Shown one piece after another: positions 54,996 through 63,292 of a stretch of 64,000 bases of DNA. Position numbers and translations under genes: made by a program. Within the stretch, counting starts at the first letter, position 1. Each line of letters begins with the position of its first letter. Origin of the DNA: Microbacterium sp. Root166 (GTDB lineage Bacteria > Actinomycetota > Actinomycetes > Actinomycetales > Microbacteriaceae); contig NZ_LMGL01000004.1 of the NCBI RefSeq assembly GCF_001427145.1, forward strand, positions 248,001-312,000. Reading direction: 5' to 3'. The notes beneath the pieces are model-generated. The model was not told the DNA's origin and made no database searches. It was given only the letters and a program-made list of their open reading frames with translations.

Positions 54996-55793
54996 ATGGC
55001 GACATCAGAAGCCCCGGCGCCGGCGCCTCGGACCTCCAACATCTCGGTGCGACGCGGCGAGCCGCTCGTGGTCATCGACCACGTCGACAAGCACTACGGC
55101 GAACTCCACGTCCTCAAAGACATCAACACCGTGGTCAACCGCGGTGAGGTGGTCGTCGTGATCGGGCCGTCGGGCTCCGGCAAATCGACGCTCTGCCGCG
55201 CGATCAACCGCCTGGAGACGATCGACTCCGGTTCGATCAAGATCGACGGCGTCCCGCTTCCCGCGGAGGGCAAGGCCCTCGCGCATCTGCGCGCGGATGT
55301 CGGCATGGTCTTCCAGTCGTTCAACCTCTTCGCCCACAAGACGGTCCTCGAGAACGTCACGCTCGGGCCGATCCAGGTGCGCCGCATGAAGAAGAAGGCC
55401 GCGGAGGAGAAGGCGATGCAGCTTCTCGATCGCGTCGGCGTCGCCAATCAGGCCCAGAAGATGCCGAACCAGCTCTCAGGCGGTCAGCAGCAGCGCGTCG
55501 CGATCGCCCGGTCGCTGGCGATGGACCCCAAGCTGATCCTCATGGACGAGCCGACCAGCGCGCTCGACCCCGAGATGATCAACGAGGTCCTGGATGTCAT
55601 GGTCGGCCTCGCCGGTGACGGCATGACGATGATCGTCGTCACCCACGAGATGGGCTTCGCACGCAAGGCCGCCGATCGAGTGCTCTTCATGGCGGACGGC
55701 GCGATCGTCGAATCCGCCACCCCGGAGAACTTCTTCACGAACCCGCAGAGCGACCGGGCGAAGGACTTCCTCTCGAAGATCCTCGACCACTGA
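54996..55793 (+). CDS. Polar amino-acid ABC transporter ATPase (GluA/GlnQ type)
   Basis: The ATP-binding subunit of an importer, 265 residues. Walker A GPSGSGKST, Q-loop FQSFNLFAHKTVLENV, signature LSGGQQQRVAIARSLAMDPKLILMDEPTSALDPEM with Walker B, and switch His in VVTHEMGFARKAADRV. The sequence FNLFAHKTVLENVTLGPIQV is typical of glutamate/glutamine transporters. ATG 54996 follows a -10 at leaderless distance. The gene order ATPase, binding protein, two permeases equals gluABCD of Corynebacterium. Confidence 0.94.
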   Translation: MATSEAPAPAPRTSNISVRRGEPLVVIDHVDKHYGELHVLKDINTVVNRGEVVVVIGPSGSGKSTLCRAINRLETIDSGSIKIDGVPLPAEGKALAHLRADVGMVFQSFNLFAHKTVLENVTLGPIQVRRMKKKAAEEKAMQLLDRVGVANQAQKMPNQLSGGQQQRVAIARSLAMDPKLILMDEPTSALDPEMINEVLDVMVGLAGDGMTMIVVTHEMGFARKAADRVLFMADGAIVESATPENFFTNPQSDRAKDFLSKILDH

Positions 55794-55867
55794 AAACGTC
55801 CCGAGCCTCACGGCCGGGAAGCACGGAGAGCCGTCACGAGCGGCTCGCACACAGCAAAGGACGAGAC

Positions 55868-56740
55868 ATGAAGCGAATGAGACTCCCCTTGATCGCGCTG
55901 GCAGCCGCCGGCGCCCTGGCACTGTCGGCATGCGCCTCGGGCGGCGAGACGCCCGGCGACGACGGTGGCACCACCCCTGAGGCTGCTCCTACCTTCGAGG
56001 CCGGGACCACGATGGCCGAGCTCTCGGAGGCCGGATCCATCACCATCGGCACGAAGTTCGACCAGCCGCTGTTCGGCCTGATGGGCCCGTCCGGCGTGCC
56101 CGAGGGCTTCGACGTCGAGATCGGCAAGATCATCGCCGCCGAGCTGGGCATCTCCGAGGACAACATCGAATGGAAGGAATCGGTCTCGGCGAACCGCGAG
56201 CCGTTCATCCAGAACGGTGAGGTCGACCTGGTCATCGCGACCTACACGATCAACGACAAGCGCAAGGAGGTCGTCTCCTTCGCCGGGCCGTACTACATGG
56301 CAGGCCAGTCGATCCTCGTGCTCGCCGACAACGACGACATCGAGAGCGAAGACGACCTCGTCGGCCAGCCGGTCTGCTCGGTGACGGGCTCGACGCCCGC
56401 CGCAAAGCTGGCCGAGATCGGCGCCGAGCCGGTGCTGACCGACACCTACTCCAACTGCCTCGAGCCGCTGCGCAGCGGCGCCGTGGTCGCGGTCTCCACC
56501 GACAACGTCATCCTCGCGGGCCTCGCTGCCCAGAACGAGGGCGAGTTCAAGGTCGTCGGCGAGCCGTTCACCGAGGAGCCGTACGGCATCGGCGTCACTC
56601 TCGAGGACACCGAATTCCGCATGTGGATCAACGACGTGCTGGAGAAGGCCTACGAGGACGGCCGCTACGAGGAGGCCTGGAACTCGACGGCCGGCACCGT
56701 GCTGCCGTTCATCGATCCGCCGGCGCCCGACCGCTACTGA
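55868..56740 (+). CDS. Glutamate-type substrate-binding lipoprotein (GluB-like)
   Basis: The extracellular binding protein of the transporter, 290 residues. Lipoprotein signal: MKRMRLPLIALAAAGALALSAC with lipobox LSAC and mature Cys at about 22. A Gly/Asp/Thr/Pro linker follows, then the SBP family 3 fold (ITIGTKFDQPLFGLMGPSGVPEGFDVEIGKIIAAELGI, VDLVIATYTINDKRKEVVSFAGPYY). ATG 55868 with AAGGA at 55857-55861. A perfect 17-bp hairpin follows its stop at once, which would favour more binding protein than permease. Confidence 0.94.
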   Translation: MKRMRLPLIALAAAGALALSACASGGETPGDDGGTTPEAAPTFEAGTTMAELSEAGSITIGTKFDQPLFGLMGPSGVPEGFDVEIGKIIAAELGISEDNIEWKESVSANREPFIQNGEVDLVIATYTINDKRKEVVSFAGPYYMAGQSILVLADNDDIESEDDLVGQPVCSVTGSTPAAKLAEIGAEPVLTDTYSNCLEPLRSGAVVAVSTDNVILAGLAAQNEGEFKVVGEPFTEEPYGIGVTLEDTEFRMWINDVLEKAYEDGRYEEAWNSTAGTVLPFIDPPAPDRY

Positions 56741-56746
56741 TGCAGT

Positions 56747-56786
56747 GCTGCCCCCGGATCCGGTGAGAGCCGGATCCGGGGGCAGC
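56747..56786 (+). terminator. Intercistronic hairpin between binding-protein and permease genes
   Basis: GCTGCCCCCGGATCCGG (56747-56763) and CCGGATCCGGGGGCAGC (56770-56786) form a perfect 17-bp stem with a 6-nt loop, starting 6 bases after the stop codon inside an otherwise continuous operon. It may act as a partial terminator or as a 3' block against exonucleases that stabilises the upstream message. Confidence 0.8.
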
Positions 56787-56811
56787 GCCCGGACCGAAGA
56801 GGGGAAGAGCT

Positions 56812-57459
56812 TTGGAGCAGTACCTGTCGCTGTGGCCGACGTTCCTGGAAGGCTTCCGGGTGACGCTGCTGCTGCTTGCGGTCTCCGGCGTACTGGCGCT
56901 CGTGCTCGGCACGCTCATCGCCGCCATGCGGATCTCTCCGGTCGGCGCGCTCCGTACGTTCGCCGCGTTCTGGACCGAGATCGCGCGTAACACCCCCCTC
57001 ACACTCGTCTTCATCTTCACCACGTTCGTGTTGCCGATGCTCGGTGTCCGGATGCCCTTCATCGTTCTGGCGTTCATCGCCCTGACGTACTACACATCCC
57101 CCTTCGTCGCCGAGGCGCTGCGGTCGGGAATCAACGGAGTTCCCGTCGGGCAGGCCGAGGCCGCGCGGTCCATCGGCCTCGGCTTCGGCCAGACCGTCTC
57201 GCTGGTCGTGCTGCCGCAGGCGTTCCGCATGACCATTCCGCCGCTGATCAACGTCTTCATCGCCCTGACGAAGAACACGTCGGTCGCCGGCGGCTTCTTC
57301 GTCCTGGAGCTGTTCGGAGTGACCCGCCAGCTGGCCAACGACAACGGCAACATGGTGATACCGATCCTGCTCACTGCGGCGGGCCTCTACCTCGTGGTCA
57401 CCATCCCGCTCGGGATGGTCGCCGGAGCCCTCGAGAAGAAGTACGTGGTGTCACGATGA
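56812..57459 (+). CDS. Amino-acid ABC transporter permease (GluC-like)
   Basis: A membrane permease of 215 residues with five helices, of the HisM/GlnP family. The ATPase-contact EAA loop is GQAEAARSIGLGFGQTVSLVVLPQAFRMTIPPLIN. It starts at TTG 56812 (MEQYLSLWPTFLEGFRVTLLLL), with GAGGGGAAG upstream. It overlaps the second permease by four bases (ATGA). Confidence 0.93.
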   Translation: MEQYLSLWPTFLEGFRVTLLLLAVSGVLALVLGTLIAAMRISPVGALRTFAAFWTEIARNTPLTLVFIFTTFVLPMLGVRMPFIVLAFIALTYYTSPFVAEALRSGINGVPVGQAEAARSIGLGFGQTVSLVVLPQAFRMTIPPLINVFIALTKNTSVAGGFFVLELFGVTRQLANDNGNMVIPILLTAAGLYLVVTIPLGMVAGALEKKYVVSR

Positions 57460-58415
57460 GCGCCCCCAGTGTCCTCTTCGACGTTCCCGGCCCCCGCGCG
57501 CGCAGGGTGTCGCTGATCGCATCCATCGTGGCGGCGGTCCTCATCATCGCCGGCGCCGCCTGGGTCATCACCACCCTCGCCGCACCGCGTGACTCCGGCG
57601 GCATCACCCTGCCCGGCATGTTCGACGGGAGCCGGTGGAACATCTTCACCGATCCCGAGGTGTGGGGCGCGATCGGGCGCGGCGTCGTGGCGACCCTGCA
57701 GGCGGCCGCGGTCGCCGCGGTCGGCGCGATCATCCTCGGCATCGTCTTCTCGCTGCTGCGCAGCTCCCTCATCGCCTGGGTCCGGGTGCCCACCGCCTGG
57801 CTGCTCGAGTTCCTCCGCGGCATGCCGGTGCTGCTGATGATGCTGTTCATCCTCCTCGTCGCCTCGACCGGGGCGTTCTGGGCCGTGGTCATCGCGCTGG
57901 TGCTGTACAACGGCGCGCTCATCGGAGAGATCCTCCGCGCCGGCCTCGCGGCGCTTCCGCGCGGTCAGCGAGAGGCAGCGCTGAGCGTGGGCATGCGCGA
58001 GTCGCAGTCCAAGATCCTGGTGGAGTTCCCGCAGGCCTTCCGGCAGATGCTGCCGATCATCGTCGCTCAACTCGTCGTCCTGCTGAAGGACACCTCGCTC
58101 GGCTTCATCGTCGGCTACAACGAGATCATCCGCACGAACATCAACAACCTCGGTTCGTTCTACGGCAACCGGTACCTGTTCTCGCTGTTCGTCGTCACGC
58201 TCGTCATCTACCTCGCGATCAACCTCACCCTGTCGTGGTTCGCTCGCTGGCTCGCGCGGCGCACCGCCAGCGGCGGCAAGACCGTCAAGCGCGGGGGCAA
58301 GGCGGTCGACCCGACCAACCCGGCTGCGATCCTCGAGGCCAAGGCGCGCGCCGACGAGGCGGACCGGCTGGCCGCGAACCGCGGTCTGGGCGCGCACGAC
58401 GGCACTGCTCACTGA
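57456..58415 (+). CDS. Amino-acid ABC transporter permease (GluD-like)
   Basis: The partner permease, 319 residues: one extra N-terminal helix, then the five-helix core with EAA loop GQREAALSVGMRESQSKILVEFPQAFRQMLPIIVAQLVVLLKDTSLGFIVG. The C-terminal about 60 residues are basic and Ala-rich and probably cytosolic. ATG overlaps the previous gene. Last gene of the transporter operon; pheS follows with its own -10. Confidence 0.93.
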   Translation: MSAPSVLFDVPGPRARRVSLIASIVAAVLIIAGAAWVITTLAAPRDSGGITLPGMFDGSRWNIFTDPEVWGAIGRGVVATLQAAAVAAVGAIILGIVFSLLRSSLIAWVRVPTAWLLEFLRGMPVLLMMLFILLVASTGAFWAVVIALVLYNGALIGEILRAGLAALPRGQREAALSVGMRESQSKILVEFPQAFRQMLPIIVAQLVVLLKDTSLGFIVGYNEIIRTNINNLGSFYGNRYLFSLFVVTLVIYLAINLTLSWFARWLARRTASGGKTVKRGGKAVDPTNPAAILEAKARADEADRLAANRGLGAHDGTAH

Positions 58416-58443
58416 CGCGGCGGGCCGGGGCATCCGCTCTCGG

Positions 58444-58449
58444 TAGACT
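58444..58449 (+). promoter_or_regulatory. -10 hexamer TAGACT of pheST, leaderless type
   Basis: Eight bases before GTG 58458. Only 42 bp separate gluD-like and pheS, too short for a T-box or Phe leader peptide. Confidence 0.55.
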
Positions 58450-58457
58450 CGGTTCTC

Positions 58458-59498
58458 GTGTCTGAAGCTCACGAGATCACGCCCGAGGCGGTGGAAGCCG
58501 CGGTCCAGGCCGCGCTCGATGCCGTGGCCGCGGCCGGCGACACCGCCGGCCTCAAGGCCGCCCGTTCCGCCCACACCGCCGAGGGATCGCCGCTCGCGCA
58601 GCTGAACGCGCGCCTGCGCGATGTCGCGCCCGAGCGCAAGGCCGAGTTCGGAAAGCTCGTCGGTCAGGCTCGCGGTCGCGTGAACCAGGCTTTCGCGGCG
58701 CGCGAGGCCGAGCTCGCCGAGGCCGAGACCGCCGCCCGTCTTGAAGCAGAGCGCGTCGACATCACCGCCCTGGCGCAGCGCGCGCGGGTTGGGGCGCGGC
58801 ATCCGATCTCGCTCCTGCAGGAGCAGGTCGCCGACATCTTCGTCGGCATGGGGTGGGAGATCGCCGAGGGCCCCGAGCTCGAGCACGAGTGGTACAACTT
58901 CGACGCCCTGAACTTCGACGTCGACCACCCGGCCCGCCAGATGCAGGACACGTTCTTCGTGGATCCGGTCGACCGTCACCTCGTGATGCGCACCCACACG
59001 AGCCCCGTGCAGGTGCGCTCCATGCTCGAGCGCGACCTGCCGATCTACGTCCTGTGCCCGGGCCGCGTGTACCGCACCGACGAGTTCGATGCGACGCACC
59101 TGCCCGTGTTCACCCAGTTCGAGGGTCTCGTCATCGACAAGGGCATCACGATGGCCCACCTCAAGGGGACCCTCGACCACGCCGCCAAGGTGCTCTTCGG
59201 GCCCGAGGCGAAGACGCGCTTCCGCGCCAACTACTTCCCCTTCACCGAGCCGTCCGCCGAGCTCGACCTCTGGCACCCCACCTTCAAGGGCGGCGCGCGC
59301 TGGATCGAGTGGGGCGGCTGCGGCATGGTGAACCCCAATGTCCTGCGCGCGGCCGGAATCGACCCCGAGGAGTACTCGGGCTTCGCCTTCGGCATGGGCA
59401 TCGAGCGGACGCTCATGTTCCGCAGCGACGTGCAGGACATGCGCGACATGGCCGAGGGCGATGTCCGCTTCAGCGAGCAGTTCGGAATGGTGGTCTGA
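58458..59498 (+). CDS. pheS: Phenylalanyl-tRNA synthetase alpha subunit
   Basis: Catalytic subunit charging tRNA-Phe; 346 residues. N-terminal coiled coil (about 5-95), then the class II core: GARHPISLLQEQVADIFVGMGWEIAEGPELEHEWYNFDALNFDVDHPARQMQDTFFVD, MRTHTSPVQVRSML (motif 2 region) and FAFGMGIERTLMFRSDVQDMRDM (motif 3). GTG 58458. pheT begins on the last base of its stop codon (TGATG). Confidence 0.97.
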   Translation: MSEAHEITPEAVEAAVQAALDAVAAAGDTAGLKAARSAHTAEGSPLAQLNARLRDVAPERKAEFGKLVGQARGRVNQAFAAREAELAEAETAARLEAERVDITALAQRARVGARHPISLLQEQVADIFVGMGWEIAEGPELEHEWYNFDALNFDVDHPARQMQDTFFVDPVDRHLVMRTHTSPVQVRSMLERDLPIYVLCPGRVYRTDEFDATHLPVFTQFEGLVIDKGITMAHLKGTLDHAAKVLFGPEAKTRFRANYFPFTEPSAELDLWHPTFKGGARWIEWGGCGMVNPNVLRAAGIDPEEYSGFAFGMGIERTLMFRSDVQDMRDMAEGDVRFSEQFGMVV

Positions 59499-62035
59499 TG
59501 CGCGTCCCGCTTTCGTGGTTGCGTGAGTACGTCGATGTCGCGGTGGATGCCGCGCCCGAGGACGTCCTCGAGGCGCTCGTGCGCGTCGGGTTCGAAGAGG
59601 AGGACGTGCACCGCTTCGACCTCCAGGGCCCGATCGTCGTCGGCGAGGTGCTCGAGTTCGTCGAAGAGCCGCAGTCCAACGGCAAGACGATCCGCTGGTG
59701 CCAGGTGCGGGTCGCGCCCGACGGACAGCGCGCCGCCGACGGCGGCGACGCCGTCCACGGCGTAGTGTGCGGCGCCCGCAACTTCTTCGCCGGCGACAAG
59801 GTCGTGGTGACGCTTCCCGGCGCCGTGCTGCCCGGACCGTTCCCGATCGCCGCCCGCAAGACCTACGGGCATGTGTCGGACGGCATGATCGCGTCGGCCA
59901 AGGAGCTGGGGCTGGGCGAGGAGCACAACGGCATCCTGCGCCTGGTGGAGCTCGGCATCGACGCTCCTGTCGGCACCGATGCGATCGCACTGCTCGGCCT
60001 CGACGACGTCGCCGTCGACATCAACGTCACGCCCGACCGCGGGTACGCGCTGTCGATCCGCGGCGTGGCCCGCGAGTACTCGCACGCGACGGGGGCGGCG
60101 TTCCGCGATCCCGCCGCGCGCGAGTGGGACGACGTGGCACCGGGCGCGGGGTTCCCGCTCGCCGTCGACGACCGGGCCCCGATCCGCGGGCGGGTCGGCG
60201 CGAGCGAGTTCGTCGCGCGCGTCGTGCGCGACGTCGATCCGACCAAGCCCACTCCGGCCTGGATGGTCGCGCGGCTCACGCTCGCCGGCATCCGGTCGCT
60301 CGGCATCCTCATCGACATCACCAACTACGTGATGATCGAGCTCGGCCAGCCCATCCACGGCTACGACCTCGACAAGCTGCAGGGCGGCATCACGGTCCGT
60401 CGAGCGACGCCGGGCGAGACCCTCGAGACGCTCGACGGCAAGGTGCGCACGCTCGATCCCGAAGACCTGCTCATCACGGACGAGTCCGGCCCCATCGGTC
60501 TCGCGGGCGTCATGGGCGGCGGAACGACCGAGATGAGCGGATCCACCCGCAACGTGCTCATCGAGGCGGCCACCTTCGACACGGTGTCGATCGCGCGCAC
60601 GGCGCGTCGCCACAAGCTGCCCAGCGAGGCGTCCCGTCGCTTCGAGCGCGGCGTCGACCCGCTCGTGCCGTTCGCGGCGGCCCGTCGCGTCGCCGACCTG
60701 ATGGTCGAGTACGCCGGCGGAACCAGCGACGACAAGTTCGGCGGCGCCCTGTTCGCCGAGGTCCTCATGGCGGGCATCGAGCTGCCGCCGCTGTTCGTGC
60801 AGCACCTGATTGGGGTCGACTACACGCCCGAGCAGGTCGAGAACGCGCTGCGGCTCATCGGCTGCGAGGTCGTCGAGGCCGAGGACGACGCCGCCGGCTG
60901 GTACGTCATCCCGCCGTCGTGGCGTCCCGACCTCACAGACAAGTGGACGCTCGCCGAGGAGGTCGCCCGCATCGAAGGGTACGACCGCATCCCGTCGGTG
61001 CTGCCCACGCCGCCGTCCGGCCGTGGCCTGACCTCGGCTCAGCAGGGCCGCCGACGCGTGGCGAACGCGCTGGCGTCGGCGGGCTACGTCGAGACGCCGT
61101 CGTTCGCGTTCACCACCGACGACCTCAACGACCTGCACGGCTCGGCGTCGGGCGAGAAGCTGCCCAGCATCAAGCTGGCGAACCCGCTCGACGGTCAGGC
61201 GCCCTTCCTGCGGCGCTCGCTCGTCCCCGGTCTGCTGCAGGTCGCGCACCGCAACGTCTCGCGAGGCTTGACCGATCTGGCGCTGTTCGAGACCGGTGTC
61301 GTCTTCCTTCCCGAGCCGGGGGTGCGCTACGGCACCTCGCACGTGCCCCCGCTGGCCGTCCGTCCGGACGCCGCGATGCTCGCCGAGCTCGACGCGTCGA
61401 TTCCGGCGCAGCCGCGGTTCGTGGCGGTCCTGCTCGCTGGAAACACGGTCGCCAAGCAGCCCGGCACCGCACCGGTCGCCGCGGATCTCGCGGACGCGCT
61501 CGACGCCGTGCGCGCCATCGCGGCCGCAGCGGGCGTCACGATCGACGTGGCACAGGGGCAGCGCGCAGCGCTGCACCCGGGACGCACCGGCGTGCTGTCG
61601 GTCGGCGAGACCGAGGTCGGCTACGTCGGGGAGCTGCTGCCCGCCCTGGCCGAGGCATCCGATCTTCCCGGCCGCGTCATCGTCGCCGAGCTCGACCTCG
61701 ACCTGGTGCTCTCGCTCGCTGGTGAGAAGGTCGTCGCCGCGTCGCTGTCGGGGTTCCCGGCCGCCACGCAGGACGTCTCGCTCGTCGTGGGCGCGGACGT
61801 GCCGGCCGCCGAGGTGCGTGCGGCACTGCGCAGCGGGGCGGGCGAGCTGCTCGAGTCGCTGCGACTCGTCGACGACTACCGCGGTCAGGGTGTGCCGGAG
61901 GGCGCGAAGAGCCTGACGTTCGCGCTGCGCTTCCGGGCCGAGGATCGCACCCTCACCGCCGCCGAGGCCACCGAGGCGAAGCTCGCCGGCGTGGCCGCGG
62001 CGGCCGAGCGGTTCGGCGCGACGCTCCGCGAGTAG
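59498..62035 (+). CDS. pheT: Phenylalanyl-tRNA synthetase beta subunit
   Basis: Structural and editing subunit, 845 residues. MRVPLSWLREYVDV start, EMAP-II-like tRNA-binding domain (IVVGEVLEFVEEPQSNGKTIRWCQVRV, VCGARNFFAGDKVVVTLPGAVLPG), B3/4 editing domain (SEASRRFERGVDPLVP), B5 domain, and C-terminal anticodon-binding FDX-ACB domain (FPAATQDVSLVVGADVPAAEVRAAL ... KSLTFALRFRAEDRTLTAAEA). Overlaps pheS by one base, so strongly coupled. Confidence 0.97.
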   Translation: MRVPLSWLREYVDVAVDAAPEDVLEALVRVGFEEEDVHRFDLQGPIVVGEVLEFVEEPQSNGKTIRWCQVRVAPDGQRAADGGDAVHGVVCGARNFFAGDKVVVTLPGAVLPGPFPIAARKTYGHVSDGMIASAKELGLGEEHNGILRLVELGIDAPVGTDAIALLGLDDVAVDINVTPDRGYALSIRGVAREYSHATGAAFRDPAAREWDDVAPGAGFPLAVDDRAPIRGRVGASEFVARVVRDVDPTKPTPAWMVARLTLAGIRSLGILIDITNYVMIELGQPIHGYDLDKLQGGITVRRATPGETLETLDGKVRTLDPEDLLITDESGPIGLAGVMGGGTTEMSGSTRNVLIEAATFDTVSIARTARRHKLPSEASRRFERGVDPLVPFAAARRVADLMVEYAGGTSDDKFGGALFAEVLMAGIELPPLFVQHLIGVDYTPEQVENALRLIGCEVVEAEDDAAGWYVIPPSWRPDLTDKWTLAEEVARIEGYDRIPSVLPTPPSGRGLTSAQQGRRRVANALASAGYVETPSFAFTTDDLNDLHGSASGEKLPSIKLANPLDGQAPFLRRSLVPGLLQVAHRNVSRGLTDLALFETGVVFLPEPGVRYGTSHVPPLAVRPDAAMLAELDASIPAQPRFVAVLLAGNTVAKQPGTAPVAADLADALDAVRAIAAAAGVTIDVAQGQRAALHPGRTGVLSVGETEVGYVGELLPALAEASDLPGRVIVAELDLDLVLSLAGEKVVAASLSGFPAATQDVSLVVGADVPAAEVRAALRSGAGELLESLRLVDDYRGQGVPEGAKSLTFALRFRAEDRTLTAAEATEAKLAGVAAAAERFGATLRE

Positions 62036-62080
62036 GCGGCCGGCGGTGCGCCCGGCGGAGCATCGTGATTGGGTGGAGCC

Positions 62081-63055
62081 ATGACCGACGTGCTGGTGCT
62101 GGGCGGAACCGGATGGCTGAGCGGGCGCATCGCGGCGCGATGGGCGGATGCCGGAGCCCGCGTGACCTGTCTCGCACGAGGCGGTCGCGAGGCTCCGTAC
62201 GGCACGACCCTCGTCGTCGGCGATCGCGACGAGCCCGGGGCGTATGACGACGTCGCGGCGCGCGAGTGGGATGAGGTCGTCGACATCTCCTCCAATCCGG
62301 TGCACGTCGCCGCCGCCCTGGACACGCTCGGGGACCGGGTCAAGCACTGGACCTACATCTCCACCATCTCGGTGTACGCGGAGAACGACACCCCGGGCGC
62401 CGACGAGACGGCCGAGGTGCTCACGCCCCCGGGACCCGATGAGGAAGAGGACTACGGGCGTGCGAAGGCGCGAGCCGAGGCATCCGTCCGCTCCGCCCTC
62501 GGATTCCGCGCGGCCGTGATCCGTCCGGGGCTCATCGTCGGACCCGGCGATCCCACCGACCGGTTCGGGTACTGGGTCGGGCGCTTCGCGCTCGCCGGGC
62601 GTCAGGCCGTGCTGGTGCCCGAACCCGAGGGGCGCGGCGTCCAGGTCATCGACGTCGACGACCTCGCCGCATTCGTGCAGGCCGTCGGCGCCGAGCGATG
62701 GACCGGCGTCGCCAACGCCGTCGGCGACACGGTCGAGTTCGGCCGCTTCGTGGACCTCGCGCGCGAGGTCGCCGGTCACGACGGGCCCGTGGTCGCCGCG
62801 ACGGACGAGTGGCTCGAGTCCCGACACGTCGCCTACTGGGCCGGCGCCCGGTCGCTTCCGCTGTGGCTCCCCAAGGACGTGCCGGGGTTCTGGACCCGCT
62901 CGAACGCCGCGTACAGCCTGCTCGGCGGGCAGCTCCGGCCGCTGCGCGAGACGCTGCGGCGCACGCTCGAGGACGAACGGGAGCGCGGGCTGGATCGTGA
63001 CCGCCGCGCCGGGCTGACGCGCGACGACGAGCTCGCCCTGATCGCCGAGCTCTGA
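62081..63055 (+). CDS. NAD-dependent epimerase/dehydratase-like reductase
   Basis: An extended SDR protein of 324 residues. VLVLGGTGWLSGRIAARWADAG (Gly-rich loop near 5), YISTISVYAENDTPGADE, and YGRAKARAE (the catalytic YxxxK: YGRAK). Then AVIRPGLIVGPGDPTDRFGYWVGRFA and VQVIDVDDLAAFV. It most resembles isoflavone-reductase-like or plastid RNA-binding-type SDR proteins found widely in actinobacteria. ATG 62081 with GGTGGAG. Substrate unknown. Confidence 0.88.
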   Translation: MTDVLVLGGTGWLSGRIAARWADAGARVTCLARGGREAPYGTTLVVGDRDEPGAYDDVAAREWDEVVDISSNPVHVAAALDTLGDRVKHWTYISTISVYAENDTPGADETAEVLTPPGPDEEEDYGRAKARAEASVRSALGFRAAVIRPGLIVGPGDPTDRFGYWVGRFALAGRQAVLVPEPEGRGVQVIDVDDLAAFVQAVGAERWTGVANAVGDTVEFGRFVDLAREVAGHDGPVVAATDEWLESRHVAYWAGARSLPLWLPKDVPGFWTRSNAAYSLLGGQLRPLRETLRRTLEDERERGLDRDRRAGLTRDDELALIAEL

Positions 63056-63112
63056 GCGCCGCCCGCGTCGCGGGATGACGGAGCCGATTTGCGGATGCCG
63101 CGGCCCGGCCGC

Positions 63113-63118
63113 TATCGT
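63113..63118 (+). promoter_or_regulatory. -10 hexamer TATCGT of the argC leader ORF
   Basis: Six bases before ATG 63125, the same spacing as for confirmed coding genes here, so the leader ORF should be translated from the very 5' end of its mRNA. Confidence 0.5.
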
Positions 63119-63124
63119 CGGCGC

Positions 63125-63211
63125 ATGCCTTCGGCCGCCCAGGGACTCTCGACGCTCGTTCCGAGCGTCGTTCCCGCGCGCCGACGCCGTCTGGGCGACC
63201 GCCGACTCTAG
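63125..63211 (+). CDS. Candidate arginine-rich leader peptide upstream of argC
   Basis: A 28-residue ORF that begins MPSAAQGLSTLVPSVV and ends PARRRRLGDRRL, stop TAG. Six of the last ten codons are arginine (CGC CGA CGC CGT, then CGC CGA), and two of those six are CGA, an uncommon codon in the surrounding genes. The ATG is 6 nt after TATCGT. Inside the ORF is a perfect 9-bp hairpin (63150-63158/63162-63170). GGCGAC occurs both within the ORF (63194-63199) and just after it (63211-63216), and either copy can pair with GTCGCC at 63249-63254. The layout is that of an amino-acid attenuator; the argC neighbour makes arginine the logical signal. Not seen in any family I know. Confidence 0.55.
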   Translation: MPSAAQGLSTLVPSVVPARRRRLGDRRL

Positions 63212-63254
63212 GCGACCCCTGCGCACCTTCTGAGGAGGGGCTGCGGGCGTCGCC
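63211..63254 (+). other. Candidate attenuator hairpin before argC
   Basis: GGCGA-CCCCT (63211-63220) can pair with AGGGG (63236-63240) and TCGCC (63250-63254), with an internal bulge; the 5' arm starts at the last base of the leader stop codon. A ribosome stalled at the Arg codons would leave this arm free, whereas one at the stop codon would cover it. No T-tract follows, so any termination would be Rho-dependent or of a T-less type. Confidence 0.45.
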
Positions 63255-63279
63255 GTCTCAGGCCCCCGTCCCCAGACTC

Positions 63280-63285
63280 TAAGGT
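63280..63285 (+). promoter_or_regulatory. -10-like TAAGGT directly before argC
   Basis: Seven bases before ATG 63293, the leaderless spacing. If active, argC has a second transcript that bypasses the leader peptide. Confidence 0.4.
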
Positions 63286-63292
63286 GGAATCC

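Noticed and set aside
58416..58457. T-box or Phe leader peptide before pheST
   Set aside because: Only 42 bp are available and they are occupied by a -10 element.
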